From contig JABHEG010000012.1 in assembly GCA_018676675.1 (NCBI GenBank), positions 1 through 64,000 on the forward strand: DNA of 64,000 nt. Direction: 5' to 3'. Source of the stretch: Lentisphaerota bacterium. Lineage in GTDB: Bacteria; Verrucomicrobiota; Lentisphaeria; Oligosphaerales; JABHEG01. Shown one piece after another: positions 24,510 through 31,770 of the stretch (within the stretch, counting starts at the first letter, position 1; each line of letters starts with the position of its first letter). The position numbers and the translations under genes are program-made. The notes under the pieces are model-generated. The model made no database searches, was not told where the DNA came from, and worked only from the letters and a program-made list of their open reading frames with translations.

Positions 24510-26963
24510 TCATCCGTAGCCGTATCCGGGCGGCGGGATTCCCGACATCATGTAGTAGATGGTACCAATGGCCAGGGGTACTAACTGTGCGACCAGGTCG
24601 CCGGCAATGACCCCGATCATGAAGGGCCGGAATCGCTGGTATGCCGCAGCTCCGCCGTACTTGGTGACAACCGCTTTGATCAGCCACCCGAGCAAGAGCG
24701 AGAATGCGATGTAAGTCGATTGCCAGGACGCCAGGACCAGGAACATGACCGGGTGCAGAGGCCACCAGGCAAACCGCTGCCGGAGAATGGTGAAGACCCA
24801 GACCAGCACGAACGTGATAGCAAAGCCGATCAGGCACGGTTGCATGGGCCGAATGCTCGCGAGGCGCTCAAGTGCCCCTGCGCTCAGTGACTGTTCGAGC
24901 ACACCCCGCGCGGCCAACTGCTGACGAACGGCACACGTCGCGTCAAAGACCAGCCTCGGCGGTTGCCCGTAGCTCCAACCATCGCCGGCCCGCAAGGCGC
25001 CGTATTGGTACTGGATGTAGAGCGTGATCGGAATGGCGACCAACAGCCCAACGATATAGACGGCATAGCCGGCGGCGGCGACCCGGCCGAGCCGTACGCG
25101 AGCACGATCCGCAACCCGCAACCCGCAGACGATGAACGGCATGGCCGCTTCACGCGGGTACACCAGCAGCACAGACGTGACCAGCCCCATGAGCAGCAAC
25201 TGGTCAGGGTTAGCCGCTTTGGCGCCGACCATTCCCCAGACCAGGGCGCAAGGGAAGAAGAAGGGCATGAGCTTGAACAGACCGACCTCAGCGACCAACC
25301 GGCTCATGACCACGTGGATGACGACCATCACGACCACAAACACCACCCCCATGGGTACGTCCAGGCCGACAAGCGTCAGTTGCATAGTCAGCAGCAGACC
25401 AGCCGCCATGGCCGCGCGTGCACCCCACACCGCCGAAGGTGCGACAGCATCGTCCGTGCCTATGCCCAGACTGCGGCGCAAAACGTTCAGATAGTAGTGA
25501 CGCCCTGTGTACACCAGCACGAGGAACATGGCGCAGTAAGCACCGGCATAGTTAGACGCGCAGGCCGACGGACGCATGAACGGCCCACGGACGTTGACAC
25601 CGTAAGTGGCGGCGATTCCCATGGCAATCCCGTATACGTAGGGTGCGATTCCGAGCGAGAATGCCGCATCACTGGCCAGAAAGTAGGTGATGCCTACGAC
25701 GCTGAAGTACACCATGGGCTTGAACAGACCGTAGGTGTGCACACCGGAAACCCTGTAGACGGGCACCAGATCAAGCAGGGGCCGGAAATCGAACTGGGTG
25801 GCGATAGGAATCATGATGTGAGGCCACCAGCGCGCAGCGTAGTTGTTCATGTGCAGCAGGAACACGGCCATTGCGCCGATCCAGAACAGGCGGTCCCGAA
25901 ACACGACGCTGACTGTGCCGTCCTGGCCTGGGAACAGGGCACGCGCAAACTCGACGGTTGGGTAGCGCAGCCTCTCGTGCACGGCCCACTGTCGATGCAG
26001 CACCAACGCCAGGCCAATGAACATGGCAACGGACGTGACAATCAGCGGCACCCAAAACAGCATTGTCCTGGTCCAGGCACGCCATGGAACGTCTCGAATC
26101 GAGATGGCCGTGTCCCCCTCAGCCAAGCCATTCACAAAGCCTGCCAAGGCCGTTTCGGAACAGGAAGGATCAGCCAACATGGCCGTGGGAACATGCTCAA
26201 GCACGGCAGGTTTGCGGGCCGCCACAGCACCGGGCAGACAGGCCTCCAGCAAACCGCGGTTAACGCGTGCCAGCAGGTCCGGATCCGCGTCCTTTGCCGA
26301 GGCCCGGTCCAGGAAGCGGGTGACATGCCGGGCCGCCTCCAACCCGCTGCCGCAAGCCATCCCCGGCAGTCGCGGGTCCGCAAGACTGGCATTGAGTGCG
26401 GCAAGCACGTGCCTGCGCAGCTCGAGGTCGGGTTTCGTGCCGGTTGCAGCGGCTGCAAGTGCGGCCTGATCGCTGTCAGAGAGCTTGCCGCGCACGCTGT
26501 CCAGCACGTCACCTGCTTCCGCAGCCAGACCGTGCGTGTCCGTGTGCCCGCGCCCGGAATCGGCAGCTCCCAATGCCGTTGCCAACCTCACCCAGTCCGT
26601 GACGCTCTCCTCTGAGAATCGAGCCGCCCCACCCTGCCAGGCGGGTTTGGTGCGCGCAAGGTGGTGTGGCAGCATCAGGACGTTCGTGAAATAGTGCATC
26701 AGGCTCCGTCCGGGAATGGAGCAGGCAAAGAGCACCATGGCGACGATCACGCCGAGTTCCCTGGCGGTCAGAGCCGCATTGCGTCGCCAACGAGCCAGGA
26801 TGGGATTGACAACCAAGAGGACAAGGGGCAGCGTCCCGAACACGGACGCCGGCAGAAAGCTCCCGACAAGGAATGAGCCGCGGATGACCATGTCGTTGTA
26901 GAACGTGACGCCGCAGAGCACGACCACGCCGCAGATGCCCAAGATAAGTGCTCGGGGTGTCAA
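24510..26963 (-). CDS. DUF6785-like polytopic membrane protein, possible transporter
   Basis: The protein has 817 residues from a TTG at 26963, eight bases after AGGAGAGG. Three hydrophobic segments occur in the first 95 residues (ILGICGVVVLCGVTF; LPLVLLVVNPILA; LGVIVAMVLFACSIPG). A soluble Ala/Asp/Leu-rich insert spans about 110-280, and at least eight more membrane segments follow to the C-terminus. The architecture resembles DUF6785/DUF6784 proteins, which I recall as distantly similar to oligopeptide-type transporters; that relationship needs a profile search. It heads the minus-strand run that includes the beta-helix/phosphatase and the two GH36 proteins. It is the only obvious transporter candidate in the window and may import the oligosaccharide they release. 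Confidence 0.7.
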   Translation of the reverse strand: MTPRALILGICGVVVLCGVTFYNDMVIRGSFLVGSFLPASVFGTLPLVLLVVNPILARWRRNAALTARELGVIVAMVLFACSIPGRSLMHYFTNVLMLPHHLARTKPAWQGGAARFSEESVTDWVRLATALGAADSGRGHTDTHGLAAEAGDVLDSVRGKLSDSDQAALAAAATGTKPDLELRRHVLAALNASLADPRLPGMACGSGLEAARHVTRFLDRASAKDADPDLLARVNRGLLEACLPGAVAARKPAVLEHVPTAMLADPSCSETALAGFVNGLAEGDTAISIRDVPWRAWTRTMLFWVPLIVTSVAMFIGLALVLHRQWAVHERLRYPTVEFARALFPGQDGTVSVVFRDRLFWIGAMAVFLLHMNNYAARWWPHIMIPIATQFDFRPLLDLVPVYRVSGVHTYGLFKPMVYFSVVGITYFLASDAAFSLGIAPYVYGIAMGIAATYGVNVRGPFMRPSACASNYAGAYCAMFLVLVYTGRHYYLNVLRRSLGIGTDDAVAPSAVWGARAAMAAGLLLTMQLTLVGLDVPMGVVFVVVMVVIHVVMSRLVAEVGLFKLMPFFFPCALVWGMVGAKAANPDQLLLMGLVTSVLLVYPREAAMPFIVCGLRVADRARVRLGRVAAAGYAVYIVGLLVAIPITLYIQYQYGALRAGDGWSYGQPPRLVFDATCAVRQQLAARGVLEQSLSAGALERLASIRPMQPCLIGFAITFVLVWVFTILRQRFAWWPLHPVMFLVLASWQSTYIAFSLLLGWLIKAVVTKYGGAAAYQRFRPFMIGVIAGDLVAQLVPLAIGTIYYMMSGIPPPGYGYG

Positions 26964-27164
26964 GCTGCGTGCCTCTCCTGCCTGCTGTGCGCGCCGATCC
27001 TACGGAGTTCAGATGCTGCAATAGAAGCCGTCCAGCACGGAAAACAAAACGGGCCTGGTCAGTTAACGGTCTGGAGTCCGCAATCCGGGTCACGAGTAGG
27101 TATGTCTCCCTCACCGCAGCCGCTACTGCCGGATCCCCTTCTTCTCTATTGCGGTAGCCGAAAG

Positions 27165-27334
27165 AGCCCGAGACGTTTGCGCTCAAGGCGGTGGATGAGA
27201 AGACGCGCCATTCCTTCATCACCCAGGTTTCATCATCCGGCGTGTCGTCATGTCCGCAGTAGAGATAGACAAGTGTCCCCAAAGACCCGGACATGGGGAT
27301 CCGACATGCCGAAGTTCGGTATCAGTGGGTTCAT
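27165..27334 (-). pseudogene. GH43 N-terminal remnant joined to a sulfatase-like tail
   Basis: Starting at the ATG at 27334 (GGAGCG upstream), the frame reads NPLIPNFGMSDPHVRVFGD, the GH43 start with the first catalytic Asp in SDPH. One base shift later it continues as VYLYCGHDD and MKEWRVFSS, again GH43. It then changes to ALSANVSGSF, which matches the end of the broken sulfatase (ALNAKVSGSF, near 15100), and the two DNA stretches are alike as well (about 27165-27205 and 15095-15135). The rest of the GH43 gene is missing. This is a fossil of deletion and fusion in the 405-bp gap between the lipoprotein at 27369 and the membrane protein at 26963. I see no other gene in that gap. Confidence 0.7.
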
Positions 27335-27368
27335 AGTTGTTTACGCTCCGCTACCCATTCCGCTTTCT

Positions 27369-28982
27369 TTATCTGAGATTCAGCCAGTTGTCCTTGCCGT
27401 AGCGGTTGAGACGCGCTTTGAGGATCTCGAAGGGCATGCTGTAGGCGTCGGTTCGCTCCAGCTTGCCAGCTGCCAGGCGCTCGTCCCAGAGGCGGAATTG
27501 CTCGTCGATAAACTCCTCGTAGGCGTCATCAGGCATGTACTTGCCGACCAGGCCACCGTAAGATGGCGCGTAGCGGTAATGGACCATCTTCTTAGCGGGG
27601 GCGGGGTTGCGGAAGATGTTCCGGTTCAGGCTCTGCGCGTCATAGTTGTAGGTCGCCGTACAGACCATGTTGGCAACGGCTTTGATGTCCTCCTCCGTGA
27701 AGAAACGTTCCCATCGATTCATCCCCAGCATGGCCTGCAGTTCCATGCTCAAATGCACCATATCTTCTGTGTCGCCGCCGTCTGCAGCGTAACCCCAGTA
27801 GTAGATCGGGCCATATTGGTTCGACTCGGGATAGTCGTGCTTTGCTTTGATCAATGCCGAATTGACCATGTGTTCGCGCCAAAAGTCGAAGCCGCGCTTG
27901 GCCACATGCCGTGCACGTTGGCGCCAGAGACCGTACTTCTCGGGATCGAGCTTCTGCAGGCCAATGCCGGTGACCAGATAAGCATGATTGAAAATCATGT
28001 AGCGGTTCAGCGGCAAGGCCCGGTACTTCACCTCCCAGATCCCGTCTTCGCGCTGCACATGCGTCTGCTCCGTCTTGTTGCGGTCGAAGGGGTTCATCCA
28101 GACGCCCAGGTGCTTGTCGAAATGGCGCTGGCGCTCGAAGTAGTCGAAGATCTCCTGCATGGCGAGCAGGTAGGCTGTCGCCTTTTCCAGGTACGTCCCA
28201 CCGCTTTGGAACTTGACGCTGGGGACCCGTGGCGGTTCGAGGTCGTGGACTTCCGGATGATCGAGGATCCAGATGGCGGCATTGGCGACGCCCTGCAACA
28301 GCGCGCCCTGGAGGAGGTACTCGTACTCGACCGACTGGGGGCGCGCGATCAACTCGTCGTGTTTGGCCTGGTCCTCGGCGTTGTCATAGGTGAACTTGCG
28401 CAAGTACTTGTGGATGCGCCACATCTGCTCGCCCGGCTTGAGGCGCGGCATGGACCTGACGAATACCGGTGGGCAGGCGCCGTCCTCTTCGGAGAACAGC
28501 CCAGTGTGCGGATCGTTGCGCCCGCTGAGAATGACGTCGCCGTACTGCGTGAGGATGGGCAGGTAGCTGCGGTCGTCCAGGCGATAGAGCCGCTCGGCAT
28601 AGCTCATGCATCCGCCCCCCATCCCCCACAACTCGTCCGACATGTGGCCGTTCTTCTTGAGCTCGCCGTTGACGATCTTGAGCTCCAGGTGCGGGTAGGA
28701 ACCCCATTGCGGTTTCTGGAGCTGTTGCCAGATCTCGATCTCACGGGCAGACGGCGCCTGGTGGATGTCGACCAAACTGCGCAGTTCACGATGCAGCGCC
28801 AACGTCTCTTCCTGATCCAGTCCACCGGCAGCACGGGTGTCGTTGCGTTTCTCGTAGGGCGCGTGCGGCCAATGCTTGACTGGTGCCATCGTGGAGGGGA
28901 CCTTGTTAAGGTGTTTACCGGTCTGGCATCCAGCCAGCGAGATGCTGGCCACAGCAACGATGCAAGCGTGACATGTCTTCAT
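27369..28982 (-). CDS. Uncharacterised lipoprotein, helical-toroid type
   Basis: A 537-residue lipoprotein. The ATG at 28982 follows AAGGAA, and Cys19 lies in a good lipobox (SLAGC). The body is mainly alpha-helical with many aromatic residues (YRALPLNRYMIFNHAYLVTGIGLQ, YYWGYAADGGDTEDMVHLSMELQAM). This resembles the alpha/alpha toroid of glycan lyases and glycosidases. HLSMELQAM with the preceding acidic run could line an active cleft, but no family motif is certain. It is 73 bp downstream of the alginate-lyase-family lipoprotein and probably forms a two-gene unit with it. It may act on the same polymer at the outer surface; the function is not assignable from sequence alone. Confidence 0.65.
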   Translation of the reverse strand: MKTCHACIVAVASISLAGCQTGKHLNKVPSTMAPVKHWPHAPYEKRNDTRAAGGLDQEETLALHRELRSLVDIHQAPSAREIEIWQQLQKPQWGSYPHLELKIVNGELKKNGHMSDELWGMGGGCMSYAERLYRLDDRSYLPILTQYGDVILSGRNDPHTGLFSEEDGACPPVFVRSMPRLKPGEQMWRIHKYLRKFTYDNAEDQAKHDELIARPQSVEYEYLLQGALLQGVANAAIWILDHPEVHDLEPPRVPSVKFQSGGTYLEKATAYLLAMQEIFDYFERQRHFDKHLGVWMNPFDRNKTEQTHVQREDGIWEVKYRALPLNRYMIFNHAYLVTGIGLQKLDPEKYGLWRQRARHVAKRGFDFWREHMVNSALIKAKHDYPESNQYGPIYYWGYAADGGDTEDMVHLSMELQAMLGMNRWERFFTEEDIKAVANMVCTATYNYDAQSLNRNIFRNPAPAKKMVHYRYAPSYGGLVGKYMPDDAYEEFIDEQFRLWDERLAAGKLERTDAYSMPFEILKARLNRYGKDNWLNLR

Positions 28983-29055
28983 GACAATTCCTTCCTAACC
29001 CCTCGCCTAGCCAGTGTCCCGTTGCTCCTTTGGGGCAGCCTTGGTCATAGGAACG

Positions 29056-30381
29056 CTATCGCCCCAGATCCACCGTGACATCAGGTTTCGCCCATCGTTC
29101 ACGCTTCTGCCTGTTGTCCTCCAGATCCAGATTCCAGAAGCAGAGCGTGCTGTAGATTTGCGTGTTGGGCCCCGGTGATTCCGGACGTGTGTGCTTTTCC
29201 AGGACCTTCCGCACATTGGGCAGTTCCGTTGCCCGATAGTCGCGGTAGTGATGGTAGACCATCTCGTAATGCTTGCCGAATTGCCCGCGGCACTTTGGTG
29301 ACGGGACAGGCGACTGATGACGGCTGCTGCGACCGACTGCCTCATTGTAGATCCGGTAGGGAACGCGGTCTTGACCCAAGTTATACAGAGCCACGTGTTC
29401 GTAACACCGCCCCAGCGAGTAGTTCTCCCCTTCGTACAGGTCAATGCCCTGGTTCCAAGCGATCTGCGCACAGAGCGACGCGAAGTACAGTCCCATCTGC
29501 GCGTGCACCTGATCACGCCCGGTTTCCTGGCACTGCCCGCTGGGTAACAGATAGGTCGCGAAACAGGCGTTTGTCTCACCTTCCTTGAGGTAGGCGATCT
29601 CCTTGTCAAACAGCTCGCGGTCGTCAAGCATCACGGCGGAGGCCACTATGCTCCAGGCGCAGGCCAGGTCCCAATTCCCGTTGAAGAAGTACGGACGGTT
29701 CTCGGTGATAATCGGCAGGAAGACACGTCGCCAGGTCTCTTTGAATCGCTCCTGCTCAGTCTCCGGCCAGGACGTGCTCGAGGACATCAGGAGTTCCGCC
29801 GCATTGGCCAGGGATCCCAGCGTGATGCCGCCGACCAGACGGTGATGCCCCAACTTGTCCGTCGCCTTTCTCTCGAACGACTCGCACGCCGCCCAGAGAT
29901 TGAGCATGGTGATCGCGTTCGCCTCGGCTTCCCGGTTTCCGGTCATGGCCCAGTCAAGGACGTAGCGGAGGACTCCTGCAGCGCTCATTCCCACGGTCCA
30001 GCCGAGCCGTTCTTGCGTGACAACCTTCTCGGGCCTCCAGTCCGTCTTGTCGATGCGACCGCGGGGCGAGACCAACATGCCATTCCACAGCTTCAGACGT
30101 TCGGGATCTCCGGCATCAAGAGATGTCTTCAGGGCCCGGAGCATAGCGGCGCTCTGCAAGCCGCCCGGATGACGCAGCCCGGACAGCGGACTCACGGTCT
30201 CCTCGATCGGGGGACGAGCCGGTCTCCCCGTTGCTTCTTGACTCTTACGCAACGCCCCAACCACGGAGACGCCCTCCTTCCCTTCCGCAGGCATCGTCCA
30301 ATCAGTCATGGACTGACAGCCTGTCAAAGCCGCCAGTCCTGAAATCGAGCCGACAAGGAGCAGTGTTCGTGTGTGGCCCAT
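29056..30381 (-). CDS. Alginate-lyase-family lipoprotein
   Basis: The protein has 441 residues from the ATG at 30381; a TTG six codons upstream is less likely. Cys22 lies in a lipobox (ALTGC). The alpha/alpha-barrel domain contains NGNWDLACAWS (Asn236) and ETGRDQVHAQMGL (Arg289, His293), which match the Asn/Arg/His pattern of the alginate-lyase family (PF05426). The nearby Tyr of YEGENYSLGRCYEH could be the catalytic Tyr. Family members cleave uronate-containing polymers by beta-elimination. It is transcribed away from the LacI-type regulator at 30480, with a palindrome between them, so it is a likely regulatory target. The polymer need not be alginate, since the family is broad. Confidence 0.8.
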   Translation of the reverse strand: MGHTRTLLLVGSISGLAALTGCQSMTDWTMPAEGKEGVSVVGALRKSQEATGRPARPPIEETVSPLSGLRHPGGLQSAAMLRALKTSLDAGDPERLKLWNGMLVSPRGRIDKTDWRPEKVVTQERLGWTVGMSAAGVLRYVLDWAMTGNREAEANAITMLNLWAACESFERKATDKLGHHRLVGGITLGSLANAAELLMSSSTSWPETEQERFKETWRRVFLPIITENRPYFFNGNWDLACAWSIVASAVMLDDRELFDKEIAYLKEGETNACFATYLLPSGQCQETGRDQVHAQMGLYFASLCAQIAWNQGIDLYEGENYSLGRCYEHVALYNLGQDRVPYRIYNEAVGRSSRHQSPVPSPKCRGQFGKHYEMVYHHYRDYRATELPNVRKVLEKHTRPESPGPNTQIYSTLCFWNLDLEDNRQKRERWAKPDVTVDLGR

Positions 30382-30423
30382 AGCCTTAGCAGTCCTCAAC
30401 TTGACGATGTTTGGCTTGGTTGT

Positions 30424-30434
30424 TAACTTAGTTA
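30424..30434. promoter_or_regulatory. Candidate LacI-type operator palindrome
   Basis: TAACTTAGTTA is a perfect 11-bp palindrome around a central T, in the AT-rich part of the 98-bp gap between the divergent lipoprotein (30381) and LacI-type regulator (30480) genes. It sits where it could control both promoters. LacI-family operators are usually longer and even-spaced, so this is only a candidate. Confidence 0.4.
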
Positions 30435-30479
30435 GTAAATCCTTTTATCGCAAGCCACCACCAACTGTAGAGAACGAAC

Positions 30480-31499
30480 ATGCCAGACGTTCCGGTCAAA
30501 GCGACACTCAAGAGCATTGCGGAAGCGAGTGGTGTCTCGACCGCGGCGGTCAGTCGTATCCTCAATAACGATCCGACCTTCTCCGCTCGTGAAAAAGTGC
30601 GCTCTCGAATACTGGAGGAAGCGGCTCGGCAAAGCTACAAGCCGAACATGACGGCCCGGCTTCTCCGCAAAGGCCGAACAGGTGTGATCGGGGTCTTTAC
30701 TCGTGCCGGAGCCGGTATGTCTGCCGCAGAAAGTCCGTACCTCTCGGGCATCGAGCGGCGCCTGGCTCACAGTTCGCAGCAGGTGTTCTACCAGTTCGTG
30801 GCAACCGAAGGTACGGCGAAAGAAGAACCACTACCGTTCCGATTCGACGCAGCTATTCTGCTGCAGACCGTGCCGGAGGCCCTCGGCCATCAACTGCGGG
30901 TCATGCGCATCCCATTTGTCTGCGTGAACACCTTGGTTGACGGCAGCGCCCTGGGCATTCTCCCGGATGAACCACAGGGCGCAAGAACGGCTCTCGATCA
31001 CCTTCGCTCACTCGGACACCGGCGGATTGCCTACATCAATGCGTTCGCGCGCCACCTTGGCCACTTCAGTGTCGATGCACGCCACACGACAATCGTGAAT
31101 CATTGCCTGACCATGGGGCTGGATCTCGTCGCGGGACACGATACACATCCGTCCAGCAATGACCTGGCCCCCGTTCTCGACACATTGGTCCGCCGGGAAC
31201 GAGCGACGGCAGTGATCGCCTACAACTTCATGACCGCCATTCAGCTCATGCGCGGCGCGTATACCGCCGGGATCAAAGTCCCGGATGAGCTCAGTGTCAT
31301 CAGCTTCGACGACGCCTATCCGCTGGGATCCCTGTATCCCGCCGTAACCGTGGTGGGAGTGCGAGGCGAAGAAGCGGGGAAGCAAGCAGCGGAAGCCGCC
31401 CTGCAGCTTGCGAGCGGAACCCCGCCACCGGAGGAAGGCACCGCGTTGCTTGACTACCACCTGATCCGGCGAGAATCGACCGCTCCGCCGACAGGCTGA
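30480..31499 (+). CDS. LacI-family transcriptional regulator
   Basis: The product is 339 residues. The N-terminal helix-turn-helix is clear at residues 8-31 (ATLKSIAEASGVSTAAVSRIL), followed by a hinge region and a periplasmic-binding-protein-like sensor domain (TGVIGVFTRAGAG; HLRSLGHRRIAYIN; VPDELSVISFDDAYP). This is standard LacI architecture and length. Such regulators respond to a sugar or sugar derivative and repress, or sometimes activate, nearby catabolic genes. The ribosome site is weak (AGAGAACG). It is divergent from the alginate-lyase-family and lipoprotein genes, which are its most likely targets, and perhaps from the longer minus-strand run beyond them. It is the only transcription factor recognised in the window. 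Confidence 0.93.
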   Translation: MPDVPVKATLKSIAEASGVSTAAVSRILNNDPTFSAREKVRSRILEEAARQSYKPNMTARLLRKGRTGVIGVFTRAGAGMSAAESPYLSGIERRLAHSSQQVFYQFVATEGTAKEEPLPFRFDAAILLQTVPEALGHQLRVMRIPFVCVNTLVDGSALGILPDEPQGARTALDHLRSLGHRRIAYINAFARHLGHFSVDARHTTIVNHCLTMGLDLVAGHDTHPSSNDLAPVLDTLVRRERATAVIAYNFMTAIQLMRGAYTAGIKVPDELSVISFDDAYPLGSLYPAVTVVGVRGEEAGKQAAEAALQLASGTPPPEEGTALLDYHLIRRESTAPPTG

Positions 31500-31540
31500 T
31501 TGCTTCCCCAACCGACGCGTGTGTGACCACAACTGCGGAT

Positions 31541-31736
31541 GTACGCCGCACGGCCCTCCGGGCGGCATGCTCTCTCCTGGCGATCGGAGGGCCGCTCGCA
31601 GTACAAGAAACCCCGGGCGGCACTCTCGGCTGGTACGCCGAACGGCCCTCCGGGCGGCATGCTGCGAATGGCGGTCGGAGGGCCGCCCGCCCCACAACCA
31701 GAAGACGGCCAAGTTACACCCTCCGACATGACTGGC
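31541..31736. repeat. Tandem hairpin repeat with conserved tail
   Basis: Two direct copies of about 58 bp lie at 31541-31599 and 31633-31690. Each has arms CGGCCCTCCG and CGGAGGGCCG, so each can fold into a hairpin. They are followed by a tail at 31698-31736 (CCAGAAGACGGCCAAGTTAC...) that recurs with about six differences at 34393-34430. The element fills the 271-bp gap between the converging LacI-type regulator and the DUF4838 gene. It resembles REP/BIME-type dispersed elements. Confidence 0.75.
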
Positions 31737-31770
31737 GCAGGCTCAGCGACCGCCAGGCGCGTGGGGCAAG

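Noticed and set aside
24963-26615. 550-residue plus-strand open frame
   Set aside because: It lies wholly antisense to the membrane protein gene, is rich in His/Arg/Gln, has no ribosome site and no recognisable domain; it is a by-product of GC-rich codon use.
26509-27294. 261-residue minus-strand open frame overlapping the membrane protein start
   Set aside because: Only its first 40 residues are meaningful (GH43 and sulfatase remnants); the remainder is an out-of-frame reading of the membrane protein gene.
27102-29078. 658-residue plus-strand open frame
   Set aside because: Antisense to the 27369-28982 lipoprotein and the GH43 remnant, with no domain or start signal.
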